A stretch of DNA of 46,192 bases from Nostocales cyanobacterium Centralia_MAG_434 (GTDB taxonomy: Bacteria > Cyanobacteriota > Cyanobacteriia > Cyanobacteriales > Nostocaceae): positions 1-46,192 of the forward strand of contig JAJPJF010000315.1 of NCBI GenBank assembly GCA_021324415.1, written 5' to 3'. The notes under the pieces are model-generated. The model did no database searches. It saw nothing but the letters and a program-made list of their open reading frames with translations, and was not told the DNA's origin. A program made the translations under genes and the position numbers. Shown in pieces: positions 36,754 to 46,029 of this stretch; the stretch's first letter is position 1, and every line of letters begins with the position of its first letter.

Positions 36754-37416
36754 ATGTTGCAAAGATTCCGCAATCGTACCATGGCTGGAAAGCTGCTAGC
36801 TGCCAAGTTAACAGAGTATGCTAATCGTCCAGACGTTTTAGTATTAGGGCTTCCTCGTGGTGGTGTACCTGTAGCATTTGAAGTCGCAGAGGCACTTGAT
36901 GCGCCATTAGATATCTGTCTTGTAAGGAAACTAGGTCTACCTGGACACAAGGAATTGGCAATGGGTGCGTTAGCAATGGGAGGAGTGCGTGTCATCAATG
37001 AGAATATTGTAGATTCTTTGCGTATTTCCCAGCAGATTATCGAGCAGGTAACGGCAGTAGAAATGAGAGAATTGGAGCGCCGCAATCGCACCTATCGTGA
37101 TAATCGTCCACCACCAGAAGTTAAAAACCATACTATTCTTCTAGTTGACGATGGGATTGCTACAGGTGCTACTATCCGAGCAGCGATCGCTACATTAAAA
37201 CAGCAACAGCCCCAAGAGCTTGTGGTAGCAGTTCCAGTTGCAGCAGCAGCTACCTGTCAAGAACTACAAGCAGAAGTCGATAAGGTCGTGTGTGTGATGA
37301 CACCAGAAGATTTGTATGCAATTGGTATTTGGTATGAGAATTTTGAGCAAACAACCGACGCAGAGGTATGTCAACTCTTGAGCGAGCGAAACTTACTGAT
37401 AACTAATGACTTATAA
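36754..37416 (+). CDS. Phosphoribosyltransferase-family protein
   Basis: This 220-residue protein has the type I PRTase motif ILLVDDGIATGATIRAAI near 130 and LVLGLPRGGVPVAFEVAEAL near 30, with a C-terminal VMTPEDLYAIGIWYENFEQT as in the small cyanobacterial and actinobacterial family that is often fused to dienelactone hydrolases. The true substrate is unknown; it is unlikely to be a purine or uracil salvage enzyme on sequence grounds. AGAGG stands nine bases before the ATG. Confidence 0.9.
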   Translation: MLQRFRNRTMAGKLLAAKLTEYANRPDVLVLGLPRGGVPVAFEVAEALDAPLDICLVRKLGLPGHKELAMGALAMGGVRVINENIVDSLRISQQIIEQVTAVEMRELERRNRTYRDNRPPPEVKNHTILLVDDGIATGATIRAAIATLKQQQPQELVVAVPVAAAATCQELQAEVDKVVCVMTPEDLYAIGIWYENFEQTTDAEVCQLLSERNLLITNDL

Positions 37417-37697
37417 AGTGCGTCAAGCGACAGTAGTTTATTGTGGTCTTACCCTACTACCTCATAAATTCCTCATTTTTGCTCTTTAGTGTACTCTAAT
37501 CATCAATAAACGCTCTGATTACCGTTTTGATTAGTCTTTATTCAAGAAATGCATGGGTGACTTATGACACATGTATTCTTGTTTGTTTTTTAAGTATAGG
37601 AAGTTTCAGTTTGTGCTTCCATACTTACCAAACTATTTTTGATTGTCGGCGTACTTTCCTTGTTTTGTTTTTTAGCAAAGTCAGGAGATAGGGTTAA

Positions 37698-40220
37698 GTG
37701 AGAAAAAACACAGTAGAAATTTTGCTTGTTGATCACTGTTTGGAAGATCGAAAAACTTATGGTCGCTACCTATTGCAAGATCAGCAACACGCATACAGTA
37801 TTTTGGAAGCTGATACAGGGAAAAAAGGACTACAACTTTGTTATCAGCAATTTCCCGATGTTATTGTCATGAATTACCTGCTACCAGACATGAATGGAAT
37901 GGAGTTTTTAACTGATTTGAAGACTCAGTTAGACCAAACAAAGCTTCCATTGGTAGTATTAACCGAGCAGGAAAATGAACAGATAGTACTACAGGCGATA
38001 AACCGCGGTGCCGTTGACTGTTTAGTAAAAAAAGCTACAACACCGAAGAAACTGCTTCAAGCTATTCAAAAAGTATTAGAAAAAACAGACCTCAAACAAC
38101 AGCTACAGGAGAGTGAACAACGTTTTCAAGCTACATTTAACCAAGCTGGTGTTGGGCTAGCCCACGTAGGACTAGATGGACGATGTTTGCAAGTTAACCA
38201 AAAACTTTGTAATATTTTGGGTTACAGCCACGAAGAATTGAAACAGTTAACGCTGGAGGAAATAACACACCCCAATGACCTAACTGTTGATTGGGAGTGC
38301 ATGCGCCAGTTGTTGGTTGGTGAAATTCAAACATACCAATTAGAAAAACGTTACATCCGTAAAGACAATAGCTATGTCTGGATTAACTTGAGTGTCTCTG
38401 TAGTTCGTACAAGTTTTGGTGAGCCATATTTTATTTATGTAGTTCAAGATATCAATGCTTTGAAGCAGCTTCAACAAGCTTATGCGCAATTAGAAACACG
38501 AGTGAACTCGCAAACTCTTGAATTGGAGAAAGTCAACAAAGAATTACAAACAACTTTAGAAAAGTTGCAAGTCACTCAAGAAGCAATGGTTACAAGTCGT
38601 CAGACAATAGAACGTACATTTACACTCAACGGTATACCATCGCTTCAGTGGAAATTAGCTGCCGTCCGGAATCAACAGGGAAGCGCCACAGATTTTACTA
38701 AGCGTAAACAAGCACAAGAGAAAATAAAAGAACAAGCTACCCTACTGAATGTCGCATCAGACGCAATTTTTGTTCGTAATTTAGAGCACGAAATTTTATT
38801 TTGGAATCAAGCTGCTGAAAGCCTCTATGGTTGGCAAACAACAGAAGTGCTTGGCAAAAAAGCAACTGAGCTTTTTTGTTGTAAAACAATAGCGCAAGTC
38901 AATGAAGCCCTCAATATTGCAGTGCACCAGGGCAAATGGGAAGGTGAACTGCAACATACTACAAAAGAGGGTAAAAAAGTCATTGTCCTTAGCCGTTGGA
39001 CATTGCTGCGAGACAATACAGGACAGCCAAAATCCATCCTCACTGTCAACACCGATATCACTGAGAAAAAACAACTCGAAGCTCAGTTTTATCGGATACA
39101 ACGCCTGGAAAGTCTTGGCACCTTGGCAAATGGTATTGCCCATGATTTGAATAACATGCTCTCTCCGATTTTGGCAGTTGCTCAATTGCTACCCCTTAAA
39201 CTTCCTAATCTTGATGAGAAAAATCAAGAACTACTCAAAATCTTGGAAGATAGTTCTAAACAGGGCGCACAACTGGTCAAGCAAATTACATCGTTTGCAC
39301 AGGGAGCAGAAGGAACACTAGCTCCTTTACAACTCAAACACCTGATTAAGGAGGTTGAGAGGATTGTCAACAGTACATTTCCTAAATCAATTGAAATCTG
39401 CACTAATGTAGGGAAAAATCTTTGGACTGTTTCAACAGACCAGACGCAAATACATCAAGTTTTGATGAATCTGTGTGTGAATGCGCGTGATGCCATGCCC
39501 CAGGGAGGCACTCTCAGTATTTATGCTGAAAACTTCTTAGTTGATCACAACTATACCAGGATGAATCTAGAGGCGAAAGAGGGTCCCTACGTTGTTATCA
39601 CTGTCTCAGATACAGGATGCGGTATGTCAAAAGATGTGTTGGAAAGAATTTTTGAACCATTTTTTACAACTAAAGAACAGGGAAAAGGCACAGGACTAGG
39701 TCTTTCTACTGTTATTGGTATTATGAAAAACCACGGTGGTTTTGTGAGTGTAGAGAGTAAGGTTGGAGAAGGTAGTAAATTTAGGGTTTACTTGCCAGCC
39801 ATTCAAAACGAAGTGACGCAACACGAGGATGCTGATAATTACCAAATAGCCAGAGGGCACAATGAATTGATTCTGGTTGTAGATGATGAAGCATTCATTT
39901 GCCAGATGACGCAAAATTCCCTTGAACAATACAGCTACAGAGTTCTCACTGCCTGCAATGCAGTAGATGCGTTCTCACTCTACACCTTACATAAAAATGA
40001 AATCAGTGTAGTATTGATCGATATTCAAATGCCAACAATAGATGGTTTAAATGCTATTCGTATCCTGCAACAAATGGATTCCTCTATCAAAATTGTTGTC
40101 ATGAGTGGACTAGCATCCAACCGTAAGCTTTTAGAAGCAAGTGGTATTCAGGTGCTAGCATTTTTATTGAAGCCTTACACTATTAAGGAATTATTGAACA
40201 CTATCCAAGCTGTCTTTTGA
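37698..40220 (+). CDS. Hybrid histidine kinase: REC-PAS-PAS-HisKA-HATPase-REC
   Basis: The 840-residue protein starts at GTG (AGGAG ten bases upstream). Domains: an N-terminal receiver (1-125), PAS (about 140-255), a coiled-coil linker, a second PAS (about 345-450), HisKA (SLGTLANGIAHDLNNMLSPI), HATPase (LMNLCVNARDAMPQGG, GTGLGLSTVIG) and a C-terminal receiver (about 725-838; LILVVDDEAFI, VVLIDIQMPTIDG, LLKPYTIKELL). In the first receiver the phospho-acceptor position reads DVIVMNYLLPDMNG, with Asn where Asp is expected, and the acidic pair is VDHCLEDR; so it is likely a pseudo-receiver. An IS element begins immediately after the stop, leaving the receiver complete. Confidence 0.93.
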   Translation: MRKNTVEILLVDHCLEDRKTYGRYLLQDQQHAYSILEADTGKKGLQLCYQQFPDVIVMNYLLPDMNGMEFLTDLKTQLDQTKLPLVVLTEQENEQIVLQAINRGAVDCLVKKATTPKKLLQAIQKVLEKTDLKQQLQESEQRFQATFNQAGVGLAHVGLDGRCLQVNQKLCNILGYSHEELKQLTLEEITHPNDLTVDWECMRQLLVGEIQTYQLEKRYIRKDNSYVWINLSVSVVRTSFGEPYFIYVVQDINALKQLQQAYAQLETRVNSQTLELEKVNKELQTTLEKLQVTQEAMVTSRQTIERTFTLNGIPSLQWKLAAVRNQQGSATDFTKRKQAQEKIKEQATLLNVASDAIFVRNLEHEILFWNQAAESLYGWQTTEVLGKKATELFCCKTIAQVNEALNIAVHQGKWEGELQHTTKEGKKVIVLSRWTLLRDNTGQPKSILTVNTDITEKKQLEAQFYRIQRLESLGTLANGIAHDLNNMLSPILAVAQLLPLKLPNLDEKNQELLKILEDSSKQGAQLVKQITSFAQGAEGTLAPLQLKHLIKEVERIVNSTFPKSIEICTNVGKNLWTVSTDQTQIHQVLMNLCVNARDAMPQGGTLSIYAENFLVDHNYTRMNLEAKEGPYVVITVSDTGCGMSKDVLERIFEPFFTTKEQGKGTGLGLSTVIGIMKNHGGFVSVESKVGEGSKFRVYLPAIQNEVTQHEDADNYQIARGHNELILVVDDEAFICQMTQNSLEQYSYRVLTACNAVDAFSLYTLHKNEISVVLIDIQMPTIDGLNAIRILQQMDSSIKIVVMSGLASNRKLLEASGIQVLAFLLKPYTIKELLNTIQAVF

Positions 40221-40252
40221 CTTCTCCCCATCCCTAAAGGGAAGGGGATTCT

Positions 40253-41212
40253 CTAGGACTTTCTGCCGTATTTCCTAGATACCCGCTTGTCGGATGATTG
40301 ATAATCAGCAATATCAAATAAAGATAATTGTGTACCAATCACCCCATAGGCATGGTTCCTACCCTCAACCCGTACGGATTGATGCCTGATAGGCGTAACT
40401 TTCCCCGAGTCCCGAGGTAGAGTCTTCTTGATTTTCTTGGGGAAGACTAACCCAACTCTTGCCGCAATTGTCCGAGAAGCTTTTGTATCTGCATGTTCTG
40501 TATGCTGACAGTTAGTGCAGATGAACTTCTCCCCATCGCGGTTTTTCTTGTCTATATGCCCACATTTAGGGCACTCTTGTGATGAATGCTTGGCGGGTAC
40601 TTTTACAACTGGTTTACCCGCCTTCAGTGCTAGCCATGCTATCTTGGCGAACAAATCACCCCATCCACAATCAAGAATGACTTTATTAAGTCCAGTTTTT
40701 TGACTAGCACCATTACGCTTGTAACCACCATTTCCGTCATGCTTTGGTTTAGCACGTTTGACCATATTCTTGATATTGAGGTCTTCTGGTGCTATCACAT
40801 CAGCAGTTTTGACAATCTTGCTCGCTGCCTGCCAATTGTACCCGTCTCGCTTTTGGGTGAGTTGGTGGTGCATTTTGGCAAGTCGTTTGTATGCCTTGCC
40901 TTTGTTGTTGGAACCTTTGAGTTTACGGCTAGCAGCACGCTGTCGCATCTTCAACCGTCTAGACGTTCTAGTGTTGGTGGTGACGCGGATATTCTCAACA
41001 AAACTGTTATCAGATAGGGCGACAAGCTTATTGACGCCGACGTCAATCCCAACTACTGATTTAGCCTCGATTAGTGGCTTCATCTCGGGCAGGGTGTCAG
41101 ATACTTCTACCAGCATCGAGATACGATGTTTCCTTAACGTCACCATCCACGACGACATCTTTTGTCGTTGCCGTGACCCTGGTTTCAGTTTAAAGTTCCA
41201 TCGTATTTGCAT
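40253..41212 (-). pseudogene. tnpB: TnpB with a large internal deletion (RuvC part intact)
   Basis: TnpB is an RNA-guided nuclease of IS605-type elements. The 319-residue product has the usual start ([13 protein letters not shown], then WMVTLRKHR) fused directly to [14 protein letters not shown] and [19 protein letters not shown], so most of the REC and wedge region between LRKHR and ISMLV is missing (in family members the two lie roughly 180 residues apart, from memory). The RuvC core is kept: Asp in GIDVG, Glu in [12 protein letters not shown], and CPKCGH...CTNCQH with [11 protein letters not shown] (zinc ribbon and last Asp). It could still be translated but is unlikely to bind its guide RNA normally. 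Confidence 0.85.
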
Positions 41213-41233
41213 GAGCGCATTTTTGATTGATTG

Positions 41234-41250
41234 CTATACTTTTAGTATAG
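41234..41250. promoter_or_regulatory. Inverted repeat between divergent tnpB and RHH genes
   Basis: CTATACT-TTT-AGTATAG is a perfect 7-bp inverted repeat in the 53-bp gap between TnpB and the RHH gene, close to both starts. A short palindrome placed like this is the classic operator for a ribbon-helix-helix repressor, so the RHH protein probably represses both genes here. Its binding is inferred. Confidence 0.6.
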
Positions 41251-41265
41251 TCCCACTATCTATTT

Positions 41266-41451
41266 ATGGCAACTACAAAAGGCAAGAAAAGAGTAAAAAA
41301 TGTTCCGGTTTTACATGATGAGGTTAAATCAAGACATCATGTATTGTTAACTCCTTCTTCATGGGCTAAATTACAACGCCATGCAGCAACGAAAGGGATT
41401 AGTGTTAGCGAACTAATTGAGCAGTGGGCAATAGATCTTGACGGGGACTAA
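41266..41451 (+). CDS. Ribbon-helix-helix (CopG-like) protein of the IS element
   Basis: The 61-residue basic protein (RHHVLLTPSSWAKLQRHAATKGISVSELIEQWA) is a ribbon-helix-helix DNA-binding protein. Such genes are found facing TnpB in several cyanobacterial IS605-type elements and probably repress the transposon promoters. ATG at 41266 stands 16 bp after the 41234-41250 inverted repeat; the GATCTTGACGGGGAC end of the frame runs into the terminal hairpin. Confidence 0.85.
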   Translation: MATTKGKKRVKNVPVLHDEVKSRHHVLLTPSSWAKLQRHAATKGISVSELIEQWAIDLDGD

Positions 41452-41618
41452 AGTCCCGCCCTTGCTTATCCCCATAAATAGAATTTAGGGGCTTGCGCCC
41501 TTGGAGTTTTCGGTCATAAATTCAATTTGACAGTCTGTCCTGCTAGCTCTGAGAAATAACAGACAAGTTTGTGAATGCAGTGTAACAATAAATAGATAGC
41601 ACTGCAGGATTGAGCGCT

Positions 41619-42500
41619 ATGACGAAATTTAATGATTTTATTCATCCCTTCGTTGTTCCAAGTGGAAAAAAGATTTCCCTCCACAAGGACTATGACCCTA
41701 CTTATAAAGCAGATTATCTCAATAAATCAGATGCTGCCATCAAGTTGCAGGAAGGGATTGAGGCATTAGTAAAATCCCAGGAAATTCTCTACGCTCAAAA
41801 TACATATGCTTTGCTGATTATTTTTCAGGCAATGGATGCAGCTGGTAAAGATAGTACAATCAAGCATGTCATGTCTGGCCTTAATCCCCAGGGATGTCAG
41901 GTTTTCAGTTTTAAATCGCCCTCTTCAGAAGAATTAGATCATGACTATTTGTGGCGACACTTCAAAGCACTACCAGAACGGGGGCGAATTGGTATTTTTA
42001 ACCGCTCGTACTATGAGGAAGTATTGGTAACTCGTGTACATCCAGAAATTCTGGAGCAACAAAATCTTCCACCTCATTTGAAAGATTCTCATATTTGGCA
42101 ACGTCGCTATGAGGAGATTAACAATTTTGAAAAATATTTAGTTAACAATGGGATTGTTGTTCTCAAGTTTTTCTTAAATGTCTCGAAAGAAGAACAGAAA
42201 AAGCGCTTTTTAGAGCGTCTCAAACAGCCTGAAAAAAATTGGAAGTTTTCAATCCATGATGTAAAAGAACGAGCCTTTTGGGATGAATATATGAAAGCAT
42301 ATGAAGATACATTCAACAATACCAGTACTGGATGGGCATCTTGGTACATTATCCCAGCAGATCATAAATGGTTTACTCGTCTTGTTGTGGCGGATGTGAT
42401 TTATAAAACATTACAAAGCTTGGATCTGAAATATCCTACAGTTCAGGAACATAAGGAAGAACTTTTAAAAGCCCAAAAAATTCTTGAGAGCGAAAAATAA
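41619..42500 (+). CDS. ppk2: Polyphosphate kinase 2 family protein
   Basis: The 293-residue enzyme (from ATG at 41619; TTG at 41610 is less likely) transfers phosphate between polyphosphate and nucleotides. Walker A-like AMDAAGKDSTIKHVMSG is at about 71-87, the Walker B-like GIFNRSYYEEVLVTRVHPE is near 125, and the lid FLERLKQPEKNWKFSIHD follows. The length (about 290) suggests a single-domain PPK2 that phosphorylates AMP or ADP/GDP from polyphosphate, class not assigned. It is monocistronic. Confidence 0.93.
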   Translation: MTKFNDFIHPFVVPSGKKISLHKDYDPTYKADYLNKSDAAIKLQEGIEALVKSQEILYAQNTYALLIIFQAMDAAGKDSTIKHVMSGLNPQGCQVFSFKSPSSEELDHDYLWRHFKALPERGRIGIFNRSYYEEVLVTRVHPEILEQQNLPPHLKDSHIWQRRYEEINNFEKYLVNNGIVVLKFFLNVSKEEQKKRFLERLKQPEKNWKFSIHDVKERAFWDEYMKAYEDTFNNTSTGWASWYIIPADHKWFTRLVVADVIYKTLQSLDLKYPTVQEHKEELLKAQKILESEK

Positions 42501-42694
42501 TCGACTCTTGATTATTAACTATCAAAAACTATAAAAAGCACTTATACACTTTAAATCTATACTCATTTATTACATCAACACAACCTTCATACAAGCTTTG
42601 TTAAAGATTTTTCTAGTTGTAATCTGGCAACAAGCTGTTACGCTTATTATGCGTAACAATACTCTACTGAAAACAGTCACTGGAAAAATCGCTC

Positions 42695-44890
42695 ATGATT
42701 GTTGATTATCACTCCTACACGACCCTTGGTGGCGTTCATGTATCTCGCTTCACGACTCAGATTCAAATGGAAACTGCTGTTGAAGATATCTTATTTCACC
42801 TAGATACTCAACGTGGAGGTCTGCTGAAAAGTAGTTATGAATTTCCGGGAAGATACAAAAGATGGGCAATTGGATTTATCAATCCACCACTAGAATTAAC
42901 AACACGGGAAGATTCGTTTACTCTAAAGGCGCTGAATAACAGAGGAAAAGTACTACTACCTTTATTTTTAAGGTGCCTTGAAGCACATTCCCAACTTCAG
43001 CAAATCACACTTAGCAATCACACTATCACAGGCTTTGTGAAACTTACAACAGAAACTTTTGCTGAAGAAGAGCGAAGTAAACAACCTTCTGCTTTTACGG
43101 TGATCCGTGAAATTTTGCATACTTTTTCTAATACAGAAGATGAGCATCTAGGACTTTACGGTGCTTTTGGGTATGACTTGGTCTTTCAATTTGAGCCAAT
43201 TACCAAGCATCTTAAGCGTCCCGTAGATCAGCGGGATTTAGTATTGTACCTGCCTGATGAACTTATAGTTGTTGACTACTATCTACAAAGTGCTTTTCGT
43301 CTGCAATATGAATTTGAAACAGAGGATGGCAGTACGAGAAACCTTCCCAGAACAGGTGAATCTGTTGATTACAGAGGAAAGCGTCTTATCCCAACCAACA
43401 GAGCTGACCATGACAAGGGTGAATATGCAAAGCAAGTTGAAATAGCACTAGATTACTTCCGCCGAGGTGACTTATTTGAAGTTGTTCCTAGTCAAAGCTT
43501 TTTTGAAGCAACTCAAGAGCCACCTAGTAAGCTATTCCAAACCTTACAAAAAGTCAATCCCAGTCCCTATGGTTTCATTTTCAATCTTGGGGGCGAGTAT
43601 CTGATTGGTGCATCACCAGAAATGTTTGTGCGTGTGGAAGGTCGGCGTGTCGAAACTTGTCCAATTAGTGGTACTATCAGGCGGGGTCAAAACGCTTTGG
43701 ATGATGCTGAACAAATACGGCAACTACTCAATTCAGGTAAAGAAGAAGCTGAATTGACAATGTGTACTGACGTAGATCGCAATGACAAATCACGAATTTG
43801 TGAGCCAGGTTCGGTACGAGTCATTGGTCGTCGCCAAATAGAACTGTATAGTCACTTGATCCATACTGTAGATCATGTCGAGGGTTTATTAAGGCCAGAG
43901 TTTGATGCCTTAGACGCATTTTTGACTCATACATGGGCAGTTACAGTGACAGGTGCACCTAAACGCTCAGCAATGCAGTTTCTCGAACAACACGAGCGTA
44001 GTGCTCGACGTTGGTATGGTGGTGCGGTTGGGTACTTAAGCTTTAATGGTAATTTTAATACTGGTTTGATATTGCGTACTATTCGATTGCAAGACTCGAT
44101 CGCGGAAGTGAGAGTTGGAGCTACTGTGCTTTATGACTCTATCCCAGAAGCCGAAGAGCAAGAAACGATCACTAAGGGTGCTGCTTTATTTGAAACAATT
44201 CGTCGTGCTCAGCAAACAGAAACGAAATCTGATGTTGGCAATTTCCTCAACTCAACTGGAAGTGTCTCACATGTCGAATCTAGTAAGCACGTCTTACTGA
44301 TTGATTATGAAGATTCATTTGTTCATACATTAGCCAATTACATTCGGCAAACGGGTGCGATCGTCACAACACTACGGCATGGATTTTCAGAATCTCTATT
44401 TGATACAAAACGCCCTGACTTGGTTGTCTTATCTCCTGGTCCAGGAAGACCAAGTGATTTTCGAGTTCCAGAAACTGTAGCTGCTTGCATTCGGCGTCAA
44501 ATCCCGCTTTTTGGAGTTTGTCTGGGACTACAAGGTATTGTTGAAGCTTTGGGTGGAGAATTGGGTGTTCTGCACTATCCTCAACACGGCAAATCCTCGC
44601 AAATTTTTGTCACAGATCCCAATTCACTTTTATTTAAGAGCTTGCCACAATCCTTTACAGTTGGTAGATACCATTCTTTATTTGCCCTACCACAAAAAAT
44701 GCCTTCAGTTCTAAAAGTAACAGCCATCTCAGAGGATGATGTGATTATGGCAATTGAGCATCAGACACTTGCGATCGCTGCCGTACAGTTTCATCCAGAG
44801 TCTATTATGACTCTAGGTGGAAATGTGGGTCTGACAATCATTAACAATGTGGTTCGTACATATACCCAAACTTTAGTCAAAAGTGAGTAA
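42695..44890 (+). CDS. trpEG: Fused anthranilate synthase (TrpE-TrpG)
   Basis: The 731-residue protein joins both subunits: TrpE (about 1-510; YKRWAIGFINPPLELT, DALDAFLTHTWAVTVTGAPKRSAM) and a glutamine amidotransferase (about 530-725; DLVVLSPGPGRPSDF, the catalytic Cys in FGVCLGLQGIVEALGG, and AVQFHPESIMTLGG with His/Glu). It makes anthranilate from chorismate and glutamine in one chain, as in Rhizobium-type enzymes. It is followed by trpD after 38 bp, a likely operon. With trpE at 14121 the genome carries two anthranilate synthases. Confidence 0.96.
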   Translation: MIVDYHSYTTLGGVHVSRFTTQIQMETAVEDILFHLDTQRGGLLKSSYEFPGRYKRWAIGFINPPLELTTREDSFTLKALNNRGKVLLPLFLRCLEAHSQLQQITLSNHTITGFVKLTTETFAEEERSKQPSAFTVIREILHTFSNTEDEHLGLYGAFGYDLVFQFEPITKHLKRPVDQRDLVLYLPDELIVVDYYLQSAFRLQYEFETEDGSTRNLPRTGESVDYRGKRLIPTNRADHDKGEYAKQVEIALDYFRRGDLFEVVPSQSFFEATQEPPSKLFQTLQKVNPSPYGFIFNLGGEYLIGASPEMFVRVEGRRVETCPISGTIRRGQNALDDAEQIRQLLNSGKEEAELTMCTDVDRNDKSRICEPGSVRVIGRRQIELYSHLIHTVDHVEGLLRPEFDALDAFLTHTWAVTVTGAPKRSAMQFLEQHERSARRWYGGAVGYLSFNGNFNTGLILRTIRLQDSIAEVRVGATVLYDSIPEAEEQETITKGAALFETIRRAQQTETKSDVGNFLNSTGSVSHVESSKHVLLIDYEDSFVHTLANYIRQTGAIVTTLRHGFSESLFDTKRPDLVVLSPGPGRPSDFRVPETVAACIRRQIPLFGVCLGLQGIVEALGGELGVLHYPQHGKSSQIFVTDPNSLLFKSLPQSFTVGRYHSLFALPQKMPSVLKVTAISEDDVIMAIEHQTLAIAAVQFHPESIMTLGGNVGLTIINNVVRTYTQTLVKSE

Positions 44891-44928
44891 AGACAACACT
44901 CATTATATATAGCTAGCACAAATAACAA

Positions 44929-46029
44929 ATGACTAATGACAAAATGATATCTACCAATCAAGCCACGGTTGACACATCACATTGGTCTGCTTTTTTACAA
45001 CAATTACTAGACCGTCAATCACTGACAGTTGCTCAATCAGCAGAATTGATGCAAGGGTGGTTAACAGATGCTATTCCTCCAGTACTATCGGGAGCAATTT
45101 TGGTAGCAATTCAAGCCAAAGGTGTCTCCGCTGAAGAATTGGTTGGTATGGCTAGTGTGTTGTACTCTCAATCGAGAGTGGGGAATAGGGAGTGGGGAAT
45201 AGGGAGTGGGGGAAATCCTCCCCTCATTGACACCTGTGGAACAGGAGGAGACGGAGCCTCAACCTTCAATATTTCTACCGCTGTCGCCTTTGTTGCAGCC
45301 GCCGCGGGGGTAAAAGTTGCCAAGCATGGCAATCGTTCAGCAACTAGCAAGGCTGGCTCTGCAGACGTGTTGGAGGCTTTAGGCATTAATCTCAATGCCA
45401 GTTTCGAGAAAGTGCAATCCGCAGTGACTGAAGTCGGTATCACTTTTTTGTTTGCTCCAGGATGGCATCCAGCACTTAAAACGGTTGCTGCCTTGCGAAA
45501 AACTTTGAAAGTACGTACTATTTTTAACTTACTTGGTCCTCTGGTCAATCCAATGAGACCAACTGGGCAAATTATTGGTGTGTGCGATCCCCTTTTGGTG
45601 GAAACAATAGCTCAGGCTTTATCACAGTTAGGCTCTCGTCGTGCGATCGCACTCTACGGACGAGAAAAGTTAGACGAGGCTGGATTGGCAGATGCAACGG
45701 ACTTGGCAGTTCTTCAAGATCAACAGATTCGTCGAATGGTCTTGAATCCTCAACAATTGGGTTTAAATCCTGCTCCTACTACAGCACTGTTAGGTGGAAA
45801 TGTCCATGAAAACGCTGAAATTTTGAAAGCAGTTCTACAAGGAAAAGGCACCAAGCCACAACAGGATGTGGTTGCTTTAAATGCAGCACTGGCATTCCAA
45901 GTCGGTGAAGTGACTGATGAGGAGATGGATATAAATAGTTGTGTCAAAGGTATTGTGCTTGCCCAAGAAATCCTACAGAATGGCGAGGCTTGGTTAAAGC
46001 TAGAACAGCTTGCAGAATTTCTGCGCTGA
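44929..46029 (+). CDS. trpD: Anthranilate phosphoribosyltransferase with a repeat insertion
   Basis: TrpD joins anthranilate to PRPP. The 366-residue protein is somewhat longer than usual (roughly 345) because [13 protein letters not shown] (codons from about 45172) is encoded by GAGTGGGGAATAGG repeats, directly before the PRPP-binding [16 protein letters not shown]. The rest is normal: [34 protein letters not shown] and [10 protein letters not shown]. The insert lies at the hinge before the PRPP loop, so activity may be kept. The start at 44929 is uncertain; ATG at 44944 is also possible. Gene follows trpEG by 38 bp. Confidence 0.95.
   Translation: MTNDKMISTNQATVDTSHWSAFLQQLLDRQSLTVAQSAELMQGWLTDAIPPVLSGAILVAIQAKGVSAEELVGMASVLYSQSRVGNREWGIGSGGNPPLIDTCGTGGDGASTFNISTAVAFVAAAAGVKVAKHGNRSATSKAGSADVLEALGINLNASFEKVQSAVTEVGITFLFAPGWHPALKTVAALRKTLKVRTIFNLLGPLVNPMRPTGQIIGVCDPLLVETIAQALSQLGSRRAIALYGREKLDEAGLADATDLAVLQDQQIRRMVLNPQQLGLNPAPTTALLGGNVHENAEILKAVLQGKGTKPQQDVVALNAALAFQVGEVTDEEMDINSCVKGIVLAQEILQNGEAWLKLEQLAEFLR
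45176..45213 (+). repeat. 14-bp repeat (GAGTGGGGAATAGG) inside trpD
   Basis: Two full 14-bp units and a partial third run from 45176 to 45213 within the trpD reading frame. The unit matches the GGGAGTGGGG type of dispersed repeat found elsewhere in the window (12565, 16340, 4660). Confidence 0.9.

Larger units (their letters stand above)
40221..41510. mobile_element. IS605-type (tnpB plus ribbon-helix-helix gene) element
   Basis: The unit holds a minus-strand TnpB gene and a divergent plus-strand RHH gene. Ends: next to the TnpB stop there is CCCCATCCCTAAAGGGAAGGGG (about 40226-40247), a hairpin; beyond the RHH gene stand GGGGACTAAAGTCCCG (about 41443-41458), CCCC(A)TAAAT-AGA-ATTTAGGGG (about 41470-41491) and GGGC-TTGC-GCCC. 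Subterminal hairpins rather than inverted repeats are typical of IS200/IS605. No TnpA is present, so it cannot move by itself. The exact ends are estimated. Confidence 0.75.

Noticed and set aside
40758-41318. 186-codon plus-strand frame opposite TnpB
   Set aside because: Antisense shadow of a well-supported gene, without a ribosome site or family resemblance.
42695-46029. Assigning trpEG-trpD to scytonemin synthesis
   Set aside because: Such clusters do carry extra trp genes, but no scytonemin gene is in the window.
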